Both the position numbers and the translations under genes were made by a program. From assembly GCF_001411555.2 (NCBI RefSeq), contig NC_049901.1:29445555-29509554 (forward strand): a stretch of 64,000 nucleotides of DNA. The letters are read 5' to 3'. Source of the stretch: Juglans regia. Lineage: Eukaryota > Streptophyta > Magnoliopsida > Fagales > Juglandaceae. Under the pieces are notes generated by a model. That model was not told the DNA's origin. It did no database searches and worked only from the letters and a program-made list of their open reading frames with translations. This document shows positions 1 through 10,486 of the stretch, one piece after another. Position 1 is the stretch's first letter. Every line of letters begins with the position of its first letter.

Positions 1-771
1 TTTTTTTTTCTTTTTTCTTTCCCGCATTCTATTCAGACTAATGACAACAAAAACTCGGTAAAATATATAAAAATATAATAATTTATGAGCTGTGAAGTTC
101 ATATTAAAAGAATGGTCCATGAATTTTTAGTTGTTTAATATCACTCGTGTTTTATGAAAACCAATGAGGATGCCCATCACCTTGCTAGATATGCATGGTC
201 AATTGAAGATAGAGTATTTGGTGGAATAGTATTCCTCCTTTCATTGAGAGGTTTTATACATTGATGAAATAAAGTTTTTCCCTATAAAAAAAAAAAAAAA
301 AATTACCCTTCTTTATCAAAAAAAATCTCAAAAGAGGTTTTGGATCTCCCTTAAAAATAAAAGAAACAAAAAATATTTATCCCAAAACATGTCTTCAAAT
401 AACTTTTCAAAATTATCTCTCTACTTTTACAAACTTTAATGCAAAACATATTTTAAAAGGCTTTTTTCCAAATTCTTCTATATGCTATCACAAAACTTAA
501 TAAAAGTTTTCCTTATCTGATCGTACCCTAAATAAAAAAGGAAAAGCAAAGGCGGTAACCTCAATTCTAAGCTCCCAATGCATATGATAGTCTTTAGTGC
601 TGTAAACGAGTCAAGTTCGAGCAAGTAATAGATAGTTAAGACCTATTCATTTAGCTTTTATTCAAACACAACTTGAGCTTGAATTTATCATCGTGCTACA
701 TTTTATTTTTACAAACCCTTTCATTATTCAAGCGAACTCCAACTTATTCATGAGCTATTTAATTTTCACAT
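1..771. repeat. Direct repeat copy 1 (pairs with 10487-11205)
   Basis: This AT-rich stretch recurs in the same orientation at 10487-11205. Both begin in a poly-T run followed by a GCATTCTATTC block, and both end at TTTAATTTTCACATAAT, after which they diverge. The main difference is a foreign segment at about 163-301 of this copy. No coding potential is visible. The copy stops exactly where gypsy copy A begins. Boundaries come from reading the two copies against each other by eye. Confidence 0.75.
163..301 (+). mobile_element. 5'-truncated LINE 3' end with poly-A tail
   Basis: This segment interrupts repeat copy 1. Its plus strand reads NEDAHHLARYAWSIED, which resembles the last helix of the RNase H domain of plant L1-type LINE ORF2 (the AxxLAxxA motif). 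Two stops, an AATAAAG and a 15-base A run follow. This is the form expected of a severely 5'-truncated LINE insertion. About 64 bases present at the matching place of copy 2 are missing here, so the insertion may have been accompanied by a small target deletion. Confidence 0.55.
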
Positions 772-954
772 AATGGTCGTTACAATAGGCCAGAAGTAAA
801 GGGCGTTTATGGGAGAAGCGACTCGGGTCCCCCTCCCCCCCAATCGAAATTTGTGTGAAGGAGGAGGGTACGCCCACCAATTAGTCTTGGATTACATGTA
901 AGAGGCAGGGCACTAGTGTGTAGTCACTGCCATAGGTCTCAGAAGGAGACTGTC

Positions 955-1505
955 GTCAGGCTCCACTCTCATGCTATAGATGTGGCCAAATAGGGCATTA
1001 CACTAAGGATTTCCCTCAAGTAGTTCAAGGACAAAGGATCGGCCCCATGGGAGGACAAGGACGCCAAATGCAGATGATGCAGGTGTGGGTGTATGCCTTA
1101 ACTCTAAGAGTGGTCGATAAGATGCTCTGGAGACACATGAAGTGGGCATCATCACAGGTATGGACCAAACCTTAGAATAGTTTAGAAGTATTTAAGGCAT
1201 ATAGTCAAACGATCAATTGGTAAGGTCGTTTGACAGTGGGTTAGAATGTTCGAATACTACATGAGTACCTTATTTGATTTAGGTGTGTCCCAATCATTCG
1301 TGTCAACTACATTCTCTAGGATTAGTAGTCTTCAAACTAAGCTAATGCAACAGAGAGTCACCGTGGCATTACCAATCACTGAGGTAGTCATCCTATACCA
1401 AGGTAGCTACAAGTTGTCTACTAGAAGTAGGCATAATCATTATGGAAGCAGACCTAATATTATTTAACTTCATCAAGTTTGATATTATTTTAGGGATGGA
1501 TTGGT
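955..1505 (+). pseudogene. gag zinc knuckle and protease remnant (gypsy A)
   Basis: The zinc knuckle reads CYRCGQIGHYTKDF at 972-1013, so the last Cys of the CX2CX4HX4C pattern has become Phe. The protease core is visible at 1270-1284, where the family D-S/T-G is D-L-G, followed by SQSFVST. The later flap-side signature DIILGMDW is at 1481-1503. The two halves are in different frames with a stop between them. In a live element these parts would package RNA and mature the polyprotein; both catalytic and ligand residues are lost here. Confidence 0.65.
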
Positions 1506-1794
1506 TATTTCAGCATTATGCAAGTATAAACTATCGATGGCGGATAATTCTATTTTAGATGCCCAAAGAGAATGACAAGGTATTCTAGAGCAGTAAGTTA
1601 CGAACCAAGTAAGGAGTAGTTTCATCATTACAAACCAAAAGGGACTTGGTAGGAGGAGTAGAGGCTTATTTGGTGCATTTAGTGCTCAAATCGAGGGAAT
1701 CTAAGGAAGTCCAAGGAATAATAGTAGTAGACACTTTTCCTAAAGCGTTTGAGCTTTTGATGGAGCTGTAACTAGGAACAGCTCCATTACCCAA

Positions 1795-2335
1795 GGTACC
1801 TTATAGAATGGCACCATCAAAGCAAAAGGAACTAAAGAGTCAATTGCAACAATTACTGGCAAAGGTATGTATTAGACCTAGTTCATCGCCTTGGAGTGCG
1901 CCAATATTATTTGTAAAGAAGAAGACAGAACTCTAAGGATGTACATCTATTATTGGGAACTGATCAAGATAATAATAAAGAATAAGTATCCACTGCCTAG
2001 GATAGAAGACCTGTTTGACCAGTTGCAAGGAGCATCGATATTCTCTAAGATTGACCTTAGGTCCGGTTACCACCAATTGAGGATTAAGGAAGGTGACATA
2101 TCCACAATTGTGCTTAGGGCAAGGTACGAGCATTTTGAATTAATTGTGATGTCGTTTGGTTTAGCTAAAGTCTCAACAACATTCATGGATATCATAAATA
2201 TGGTGTTCAAGTCATTCTTAGATATGTTCATACTGGTGTTCATAGATGATATTCTATTATATTCCCAAGATGCTAAAAGATCATAAGAGTCACTTGAGGT
2301 TGGCATTGGGGAAACTGAAGGATCAAAGATGGTTC
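1795..2335 (+). pseudogene. Reverse transcriptase fragment (gypsy A)
   Basis: An open stretch at 1891-2286 carries RT motif A ([12 protein letters not shown]) and the FIDDILLYS active-site box. Both catalytic Asp positions are intact. The N-terminal part ([20 protein letters not shown]) lies just upstream in a shifted frame. A further frameshift near 2280 leads to HLRLALGKLKDQRWF, after which homology ends at about 2335. The palm domain is thus present but the connection, RNase H and integrase are deleted. The element lineage is Ty3/gypsy (chromovirus-like PYRMxPxE motif). Confidence 0.75.
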
Positions 2336-2339
2336 ACCC

Positions 2340-3830
2340 CACACCAGGCAAGCAGATGCTGTGGTAACTGTACCAAGGAGAGTAACAGGCAAGGACAACC
2401 TTGATGCAAACATGGAAGCTCTCTGAGATAACATGGAGGAGCTCAGAGGGCGGTAGGTGTCGTACACAGCCCCATACTCCATTATAGATGTCACATCTGG
2501 AGTAGGCCTACAGAAAAAATATTACGGACCAACAGACCATATCATCTTATCTCAGAAGGTATGGTCCAGCACCTCGTAGGAGATCCTTACTAGAGGAAGG
2601 ATTGTCGAATTGGACACAAGTTGAACATTAGGAATGTGCAACCCTTGTCCTATAAGTCATTCAAGTTCTTCAAGTCTAGACGGAAAATAGACGGTCAAGA
2701 TCGAATGTCTCTCATTAAAGCATAACAAGAGTTAGAAGAATGTCAGGACTGTGACTGATTGTCCCGCCGTATATAAAGAGCTTTGGACGAGAGTCAACTT
2801 CTCACTTCTGAGATTTGTAAGGTGGTTACTCCTTCTGTTTGGAGTCGGCAAGAAAGTAAGCGACTTTAGAACCAATGACGAAAGGATCGACACCAGCACA
2901 ACCATAGTGTTAGAAATATTTTTCATGTAAGTTAGTGTGAGGATCGAGTCAAATCAAGGGAAGAGATCCCCTTTGAGAACAAAAGGCGCGGCGACGAGGA
3001 GGCTGCTAAGTGAGCAAAGTGCAGCTAGTCTAGAAGAAGGGTGAGCGTCACTATGTAAAAAGCTTGGCAGACATGGTCTAGCATCGGGTGATTAAGGATT
3101 TGTCGCCTCACGCCAGACAAGCAAATGATATGCTAACTATACCAGGGTGAGCAACGGACAAGGACAAACTCGACATAGACGCAAGAACTCTCCGAGATAA
3201 AATTAGGTGCTCAGAGGGCTACAGGTGTCGTACATAGAGGCACATACTCCATAAGAGATCTCATATCTTGAGTGAGCCTGTGAAAAAAAAATTATGAACC
3301 TGCAGGCCATATCGTCTAATCTCAGAGTCTTCAAGAAAGCAAGTGACTTCAAAGCTTGCCATAGAAGGATCAATACTCAAGCTACTATATATTCGAAGTA
3401 CTGTTCAGGTAGGTTAGCTCCTATGATCATATTGAGAATGTGGAATAAATGTTTGTGAGTACGTTGTAAGTTTAGGGTTTGCATATTTTGTAACTCACGT
3501 CCTTTCATATTTTGTTTCCACAAGTTTCATACATGTAGAGTGATTCTCCGTGATGATCGAAGTAGAACGTCTTCATATTGGCCTCACTTGATAATGCAGG
3601 TAGAGAGAATCCCCGATTTGATCATGCGTGGTGTCCTTGCATATGTTGATTTGGTAGAGTGATTCCCCAAGTCGGATGGGTTGGATTTAGTGAATGAGCT
3701 CACACGTTGGCTGGGTAGGCTGATTTTCTGTGTCGAATAGTTGGAACGATTTCCTGTTGGTACTTATATGATGAGATATTGTGGATTTTATGTAAGAAAG
3801 TTGTAATGATGAGAAGAGATGGTTTTGTGT
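2340..3830 (+). repeat. 3' noncoding and LTR region of gypsy A with internal repeat
   Basis: The segment is collinear with 16450-17770 of copy B. It contains an imperfect internal duplication of about 200 bp: 2355-2560 recurs at 3125-3330, both around a CTCTCCGAGATAA or CTCTGAGATAA core. A TATA box (TATATAAAG) lies at 2770-2778, with the same box at the same place in copy B, so it is probably the LTR promoter. The 3' part (3500-3780) carries GTAGAGTGATTCTCC-like units also found in the other LTRs of this family. Exact LTR ends cannot be fixed. Confidence 0.55.
2770..2778 (+). promoter_or_regulatory. Putative LTR TATA box (gypsy A)
   Basis: TATATAAAG is conserved in copies A (2770) and B (16882), and a related ATATAAAAG occurs in the 12.1-kb fragment. 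Conservation of the surrounding sequence within the family supports an LTR promoter rather than chance. Confidence 0.4.
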
Positions 3831-4034
3831 ATCCAAATCGGGCCTTAATTATTCTCAATTCAATTAATCAATTTTAACTAACTTTTATGTTAATATTTCC
3901 TTAATAAGATTACTACAACGTATAATATCAATTGTTATGATAAATAAACAATTAAAAGTAGTATTTCTCAAAATAAAAAGAAAGAAAAAGATTAAATAGT
4001 GAATATTACAAAAAGAAAGCAATGAATATGATAG

Positions 4035-4036
<2 letters not shown>

Positions 4037-4066
<30 letters not shown>
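4037..4066. repeat. (AT)15 microsatellite at the LINE 1 3' end
   Basis: An uninterrupted AT dinucleotide run sits between the left target-site duplication and the 3' end of LINE 1, where a poly-T (the complement of the poly-A tail) would be expected. Confidence 0.9.
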
Positions 4067-4069
<3 letters not shown>

Positions 4070-4209
4070 AGAAAGAGTTAGGGCCACATATTCAATAGTG
4101 ACTCCTCCCCAGTTTTATTCATGAGCAATCCTCACTTATGGCAAATGAATACCATATAACCAAAAAACTCATTGCTTATCGGAAGGACCTAACAATGATA
4201 AGAAAGAAT

Positions 4210-7200
4210 TTACATTAAAGGCCTATGAATACGATTATATACTTCAAATACTGGAATCTGACACCTCTGTAAAATATCAACATGTCCACAAACGAGTCTT
4301 TTCTTCCTCTTCACTTTAATAGATATGTTCTTGAACCAAAAAAGAATTTGCTCCCAACAAGCATGAATCGGCGTATCTTTATCCTCCATGCGCAACCTAC
4401 ATCGGCAAATCCATAGAGGCCATACGATTAAAACCGGTGTGATGCCCCTTAGATGTTCCAGTTGGGATGACTGTTTACCTTTAGAGACCCAAATCCACAA
4501 CCGATCCCTCCAATTTTGCTGCTGCTAGAACTCAACCTCAAGCATATCTGATGCCTCCACAACTTCAGTGCAAACTCCCCTTCTCCCAGTACATGGTCCA
4601 TTGTTTCAATCTTATGTTGTTCACAGCATACACACGAAGAGCATAAGGAGATGCCCATGCGCTGAACATTTGTGCCCACACTCAACTCCCCTTGTAAACC
4701 TTTCTAGCATACAAAAGAAACTCTAAGAGGAATGACAGGATCCCAAACAAACTTTGCCCACATGACTTCCTCATTCTTGGATCGGCACAACTCCCACCCG
4801 GATTTCATAGTGACATTAGTTCCCTTCGACGGCTTCCAATACACCCTGTCATCCATCTCTAGCCTACCTAGCTTCACCTTCAAGCTAATGTGCCGAGCCG
4901 TATCTCTTCCTATCATCTCCGTGAGTACATCTTCTTTCCACTCTATTCCATTAAGCACCTCCTGCAGCACCAATTTAGGTTAATGTATAGTACTTGTCTG
5001 TTTGTCTAGAATGCCAAGACCAGACCAGTTTTCCCACCAGAAAGGGATTTGTGCTTCATTAATCTGCCAACTTGATTGCTCTATGATGACCAAAAAACAG
5101 AATGAGATTGACTTCCATACAAGGTAGGCATTCCGCTGAACCATTCCTTGAAAAGGATAATGTTTTTTACAATATTTTTCTCTCATATATTTCGCCCATA
5201 TGGAATGCATATAAAACACTCCAAGCTAACTTCACTCGGACGACCTTCTAAACCTCCCATAAATCATGAATGCCTAATCCTCCCTCTTGAACTGGTTTAG
5301 CAACCTTTTGCCAAGACACCCAATGCTTTTTACGGTGCTCTTCTGTGCCTCCCCATAAAAAAACCAACAAAAATGGAGTTAAGCTTCCTAATGACCATCT
5401 TCGGAACATCCATCACTGACATAAGATGAATAGGTAAGCCGGAGAGCACATGTCGAAGCATGACGATGCGTCCCCCAGCCGAAAGAAGAATTCTTTTCCC
5501 GCCATCTAGCTTCGCCCGTACTTTATTTAACAAATCCTCAAAAGAGCGCACTCCAATCACAAAAAGCGCTATAGGAATGCCCATGTATTTACAAGGAAAT
5601 TTTCCAAGACCATATCCGGTAATTCTTTGTAGCTTTTTTTTCCTTTTATACGAAATATGCTTAGAGAAATAAATGGTCGACTTCTCTGTGTTCACTTTTT
5701 GTCCTGACCACTTTGAATAACGATCAATAACTTCCATGAGCCCTTTCACCAATTTTTTATCCCCATTTAGAAAGAAAACAACATCATCTACATAAAGTAA
5801 ATGGGATACCTACATACTCACTCTAGGAATTGAAAGAGGTTTGATTTTCCGAAGATCCACTGCCTGCTTAATCATTCTTGTGAACACTTCCTCTGCTAGA
5901 ATGAACAAGTATGGTGAGAGGGGGTCCCCCTGCTGCACCCCTCTGGAAGATTGAAAATACCCTCAATATGTTCCATTAAGCATCACAGAGAAACTACAAT
6001 TCTGAATACAATTTTTAAGGAAGGCAATAAACTTATCTGAAAAACCATAAGCATGTAAGGTCTTACATAAAAAACTCCCCTCCAACCTATCATATGCCTT
6101 CATCATATCTAGCTTTAGCATAATATTTCCTCCCCTACTCTTTCTGTTTAGGCTATACAATAATTCCTGAGTCAACAAAGCATTCTCAAAAATGCTACGG
6201 CCCTTAACAAACACACCTTGTTATTCTGAAATAATACTAGATAATAATGGCCGAATTCTTCCAACTAAAATTTTTGAGAAGCACTTATAAATAACCGAAC
6301 ATAAACTAATTGGGCGAACTTAAGCAAAGCTATCTTGCCGGTTTGTTTTAAGGAAAGGACCAAGAAAGTGGAAGTATAGTACGGACCCAATGGAACACCA
6401 GAAAAAAATTCTGTGGCTGCTTTGAGCACATCTGTCCCCACAATGTCCTAGCAGGAAATAAAAAAACTAGCCCCCAATTTGTCAAACCCCGGACTACTAT
6501 CCTCCGTAATTGACTTTATAGCTGCTAACGTCTCCTCCATAGAAGGTGTCTTAACAAGGTCAGAATTATCCTCATCTGATATAGTCGGTTGAACCAACTT
6601 ACATATGTCATCTTGTGCACTGTTGTGCCCCTCAGATTGCAAGAGCTTCTGGAAAAAGGCCATTGCACCATCATGCATGGCAATTGGGGTTTGAAGCACT
6701 TGACCATCATGCAACTCCATCTGCCCAACCCATGCCTTCCGTCTATGCTCTCTGGATATACCATGAAAGAATTTGGTATTCGCATCTCCTTCTTTTATCC
6801 ATTTAGCTTTAGCCTTTTGAGCCATGAAAATCTCTTCTCTATGAATCCAATCATGCAACCCCTTTTGAGCTTCCTGTAACAATTTATCATCCTCTGCTTC
6901 ACCCAACTCAAGCACCTTCCCTTCCAATTGAATGATTTGGTCTTCCCAACGTGAAATGTTAGCGAAAATATTTCCAAAGGACGTAAGATTCCACTCCTTT
7001 AAAGACTGCTTCAGGAGCTTCAACTTAGCAGCCAGATTCAAGAGCCCATCAAATTTTGTAGGTTCCTCCCAACTCTTGGCAACCACGTCTCAAAACTGAG
7101 CATGTGTAATCCACATAAATTGGAAAAAAAAAAAAGGCCTTGGACCATAAAACTGTCTAGCAGGTGAAATTTGTAAGTGCAACGGACAATGATCCGAGGT

Positions 7201-7858
7201 GCTTCTAGCCAATGTGATTACTTTGGCAGTCAGGAATCTCCGTAAGAATTCTTGATTAACAATTACCCGATCTAACTTTGCCCATATTCGGCCACGCCCT
7301 TCTTGCCCATTACACCATGAATATTTTCAGCATTCTTCTTGAGTCTTCATGATTCCACAATTCATTATGCAGTTGTGAAAATCATCTTTAACACCCTGAG
7401 GTTTTAAGAGACCTCCAATTTTCTCATGATCGTACCGAATGACATTAAAGTCACCTCCAGCCACCCAAGGAATATCCTATCTTTGAACTGTCTCCAATTC
7501 TTGCCAAAGGTGAACCCTCCCAGCTTGAAAACATCTTGCACAAATAAATGATAGCAGCATCTCTTCCTCACCTTTTTTTATATATACTAGAAATCTGCTG
7601 CTTTGTACTGGACACCATTTGCATAGATATAGCCTTCTGCCAAAACACCTATATTTTGCCTTCCTGATGATAGTTGGTTATGAAACTAGCAAACTTCAAC
7701 TTCCTTGCCCATTTCTTAATTTGACATTCTGCAGCAAACGGTTCCAAAATGGCAGGCACATTTGGTTGTGTCTCAAAAATGTTCTTCTGTAATTGTAAAA
7801 AAGAACTACGTAGCCCCCAAACATTCCACACTAAAATGTTGTCTAACATATCAAACAT
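4210..7858 (-). pseudogene. LINE 1 ORF2: endonuclease-reverse transcriptase remnant
   Basis: Reading from 7858 downward, the APE-type endonuclease shows WNVWGLRS and the LEPF glutamate. GDFN is recognisable near 7450 and STSDHCP near 7190, giving most metal-binding and catalytic positions. The RT begins around 6500, with a YVDD active site near 5795. A zf-RVT-like CX2C...H segment follows at about 4600-4640. Translation breaks into at least eight open pieces. After the segment equivalent to the linker before RNase H (4250-4300), the reading ends and 3'-UTR sequence begins, so RNase H is deleted. It is not functional. Confidence 0.8.
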
Positions 7859-9450
7859 GTTTGGAAGACCGAGTATTCATACTCGGAGGAGCAGTTGTAA
7901 CTCTTTTCTTCTTCTTCAACTTAACAATTGGCATCTCAATTTCCTGATCTAACTCCACTGCTATTTTCTCTATACTTTCTACTCCTTCAAGATCATATCC
8001 TTCCTGATATACAGTATGCACATCCGTTTCCACGTTGGTATTAACGGCTAATTCCGCTTCAGTTACCACAATGTTGCAAATTAATGTTCTCAATGTCCAA
8101 CCTCTTTATCATTCCTTCCTTTACTGGGCACAACTCTGATGACTCTTCAACTAAGTCCTCCCCCACACCCTGGATACTGCCATGTTGTACTTGCATTTCT
8201 AGTATAGGAGACGAACCCAACTTTGGTAAGCACGCCTGCTCCCCTGTTTACTCATTGATGCCCATGATGCCCTTCATACCAGGATCGCCATCTACCACTA
8301 GATTAGATATTCTTTCTAACTCAGCATTTACAATTTCTTCCAATAGTATTGATGCTTCTTCTTGGATTTTATCAAGCCCTTGTGTTTCCCTCATGGAATC
8401 GGCTATGTTTACTAAACTCGGAGCCCTTTCCACCTTCATATCCCTGTCACTTAGTTCTCTCCCTCCTCCTTCGATGCATAACCAGGTTTCGCCATCCTGT
8501 TGTATTACATTTTGATCATTCGTTGCTAAGGATGATACCATCACCCCATCTTGCCTCACGTATACGATCGGTTGTACAATTTCATTTTCCTCCGTTTGCT
8601 GATCTTGTGCTTGGTTCGTTTTATGCACTAATTTCCATACCTGTTTATGTCTCTTAGATCTCTTCAATTCCGCTTTAGCCTGAGGATTTCCTGCATGCAA
8701 CTTTTCCCTTCTACACGTATTGTTCGAATGACCTTGTAGGCGGCACATCAAACAATATGCCGGTAAAGTTTCGAAGACCACTTCTTGAACATGGCTTCCC
8801 TTTTTATTAGCAGGACCAATCCAAAAGTAGCTCCTATGATCCTTACAAACGTCCATCTCCACACACATTCTTGCACTCTTTGGCCTTGAAACACAGGCTG
8901 TTGCATTATCTCTTTTTAGATATCTCCCATAAGGCCCTGCAAAAATCTTCAACGTAGACTCATGGGAAAAATGTGGCTGTAAGCCTAGTAAAAATATCCA
9001 CACCCGAGCTAACGTCGATTCCTCATATTCATTGAATGAAGGACTCCAATGGAAGATTTTATATGGGATGTTTGCAATATCCATCACTTCCTTGGACATA
9101 GCCGTGACAAAATCTGCTTCATTAGTCAGCCGAACCAAAACATTGCGAGCCCTCTTCATGGCACCAACAACCGGCATAGAAGTTAGTCCCCAACGATTTT
9201 TAATGTACCCCCGAATGATATCCAGAGAATGGCGACGTCATTGGAATGATAAAACTACTGAGAATCGAAACAGAGCCGCCGTTTGAGTGATCTCTTCCTT
9301 GTTGAAAACGAAACACAGCTCCCCCTCAATCTGTTTTGCCTCTCGCATGTGAACCACTACCTCTGGCAAAGGTAATGGACGAGCTGAAACAATGTTAGCA
9401 AGCGTCCTCGCTGAGATAGACAAGGACCCAAAAGCTGCCATCGCGGCCAA
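7851..9450 (-). pseudogene. LINE 1 ORF1: nucleic-acid-binding protein remnant
   Basis: The start is near 9450 (MAAMAAFG), followed by the KEEITQTAALFRFSVV segment that aligns with the DUF4283-type N-terminal domain of LINE 3 ORF1. A long open piece at 8248-9177 continues the domain (KRARNVLVRLTNEADF, LLGLQPHF). It also contains an intact CX2CX4HX4C knuckle (CLMCRLQGHSNNTC) and an acidic tail. The C-terminal part is in a shifted frame at 7851-8093. ORF1 proteins of this type coat LINE RNA. Frameshifts lie near 9200 and 8100-8240. Confidence 0.75.
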
Positions 9451-9524
9451 GCGGTGGTCAATAACACAAACCCTAGCAAAACGACAAAAAACCTAGAGAG
9501 AAAAGAGATGAATGATAGTAATAT

Positions 9525-10486
9525 TTTATTTGGTTTCTTTTTCTTAAAACTAACATCTAGAAGTTACTAAATTACTTGGTTTCTTTGTACTTCATAGCAA
9601 TACTCTTCTTAGGATGCTGCTAGCCAACCTGTGTTTAATGTTTATTTGAAAATTAGAAGATGAAAAAAAGGATCAGTTTCCTAATTTTTCTTAGTTAAAT
9701 AGTCTAATTTAAAATGGCAACTAAATAAAGAGAAATGCTAGGTTTACGATAAAACAATATGAAATTTATGCAGCTTGATATGACATATAGATCTTATTGG
9801 GTTACACAAAATTTCTTCAGATTTTTAATTTTTGTTTAAATCAAAATCCAACATTTTTAAATTTAAATTCTATTTCAATTTCTAATCCGATCATCATCCA
9901 AAACACAAAAATAAATATGACTTTTTCTAAATTCTAAAAAATCAGTCTTAAGAAATATATTCAAACAAATTTTCAACTTTACTTATCCATTTCCATAAAC
10001 TTCAATACAAAACTTATTTAAAAGAAGTTTTAAAAATTTTCTCCTCCTTTTCCAAAAACAGATAAAGAATACATCATAAAAAAATTTCATATATTCTCAA
10101 ATCTTTTTAAATCAAACATTCTTGTGTTTTACTATTTGAATTTTTAATTTAATTTATGAATTTTTTTTATAATATTCTCTCAAAATCAAATATTTCTCCT
10201 AAGTAAATTTTAAAGCCTTACAAATATATAAAATAAAAATAAACTCGGTTCACCAACAAACCAAAAGAAAACTTTTCCATCTTCCCCAAAACTCTTAACC
10301 CGTGGTATATGCGGCAACTGACCCGCACTGTATGCGCGTGGACGTTTCCTCCTCCTCTTTATATTCGCCATTGTTGAACTTGGACCAATGACCATCGCTG
10401 CCGAGGCACGCCACCTCGAATTCTCCACGAAGTGAGGCATAAAATGGAAGACCCTGTTCTGTTTTTGTTCAAACAATTTGACTGTT
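9525..10486. other. AT-rich interval without a supported gene
   Basis: Most of this interval is AT-rich. The part at about 9890-10150 contains a TTCAACTTTACTTATCCATT-like block that resembles blocks at 390-520, 10800-10950 and 42040-42220. The only sizeable open frame is the minus-strand 88-codon one at 10210-10476. No RNA gene is seen. Confidence 0.5.
10210..10476 (-). CDS. Unidentified 88-codon open frame
   Basis: I do not recognise this frame. It starts MFEQKQNRVFHF, has a strongly basic stretch (IKRRRKRPRAYSAGQ) in the middle and a hydrophobic C-terminus. Local GC content is clearly higher than the flanking DNA. It could be a fragment of a captured or decayed gene, or chance. There is no promoter or partner gene evidence. 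Confidence 0.15.
   Translation of the reverse strand: MFEQKQNRVFHFMPHFVENSRWRASAAMVIGPSSTMANIKRRRKRPRAYSAGQLPHIPRVKSFGEDGKVFFWFVGEPSLFLFYIFVRL

Larger units (their letters stand above)
775..3830 (+). mobile_element. Degenerate Ty3/gypsy retrotransposon, copy A
   Basis: The order of remnants is gag zinc knuckle (972-1013), aspartic protease (about 1270-1505), reverse transcriptase (about 1795-2335), then noncoding 3' and LTR sequence (about 2340-3830). RNase H and integrase are missing: the RT reading breaks off near 2335 and passes straight into LTR-side sequence. Copy B at 14.2-17.8 kb has the same junction. Frames are interrupted by stops and indels throughout, so this is a dead, non-autonomous element. 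Its 5' LTR is absent; the element abuts direct repeat copy 1. Confidence 0.75.
4041..9511 (-). mobile_element. LINE 1: decayed L1-type LINE with 13-bp TSD
   Basis: A minus-strand non-LTR retrotransposon is flanked by the 13-bp direct repeat ATGATAGTAATAT at 4028-4040 and 9512-9524. ORF1 remnants occupy 7851-9450 and ORF2 remnants 4210-7858. The 3' end (4067-4190) shares a conserved block with the other two LINEs, including GTGAC[T/C]CCTCCC and TCACTTATGGC. The element is nearly full length at its 5' end but carries many stops and frameshifts. ORF2 lacks the C-terminal RNase H found in LINE 2 and LINE 3. Confidence 0.85.
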
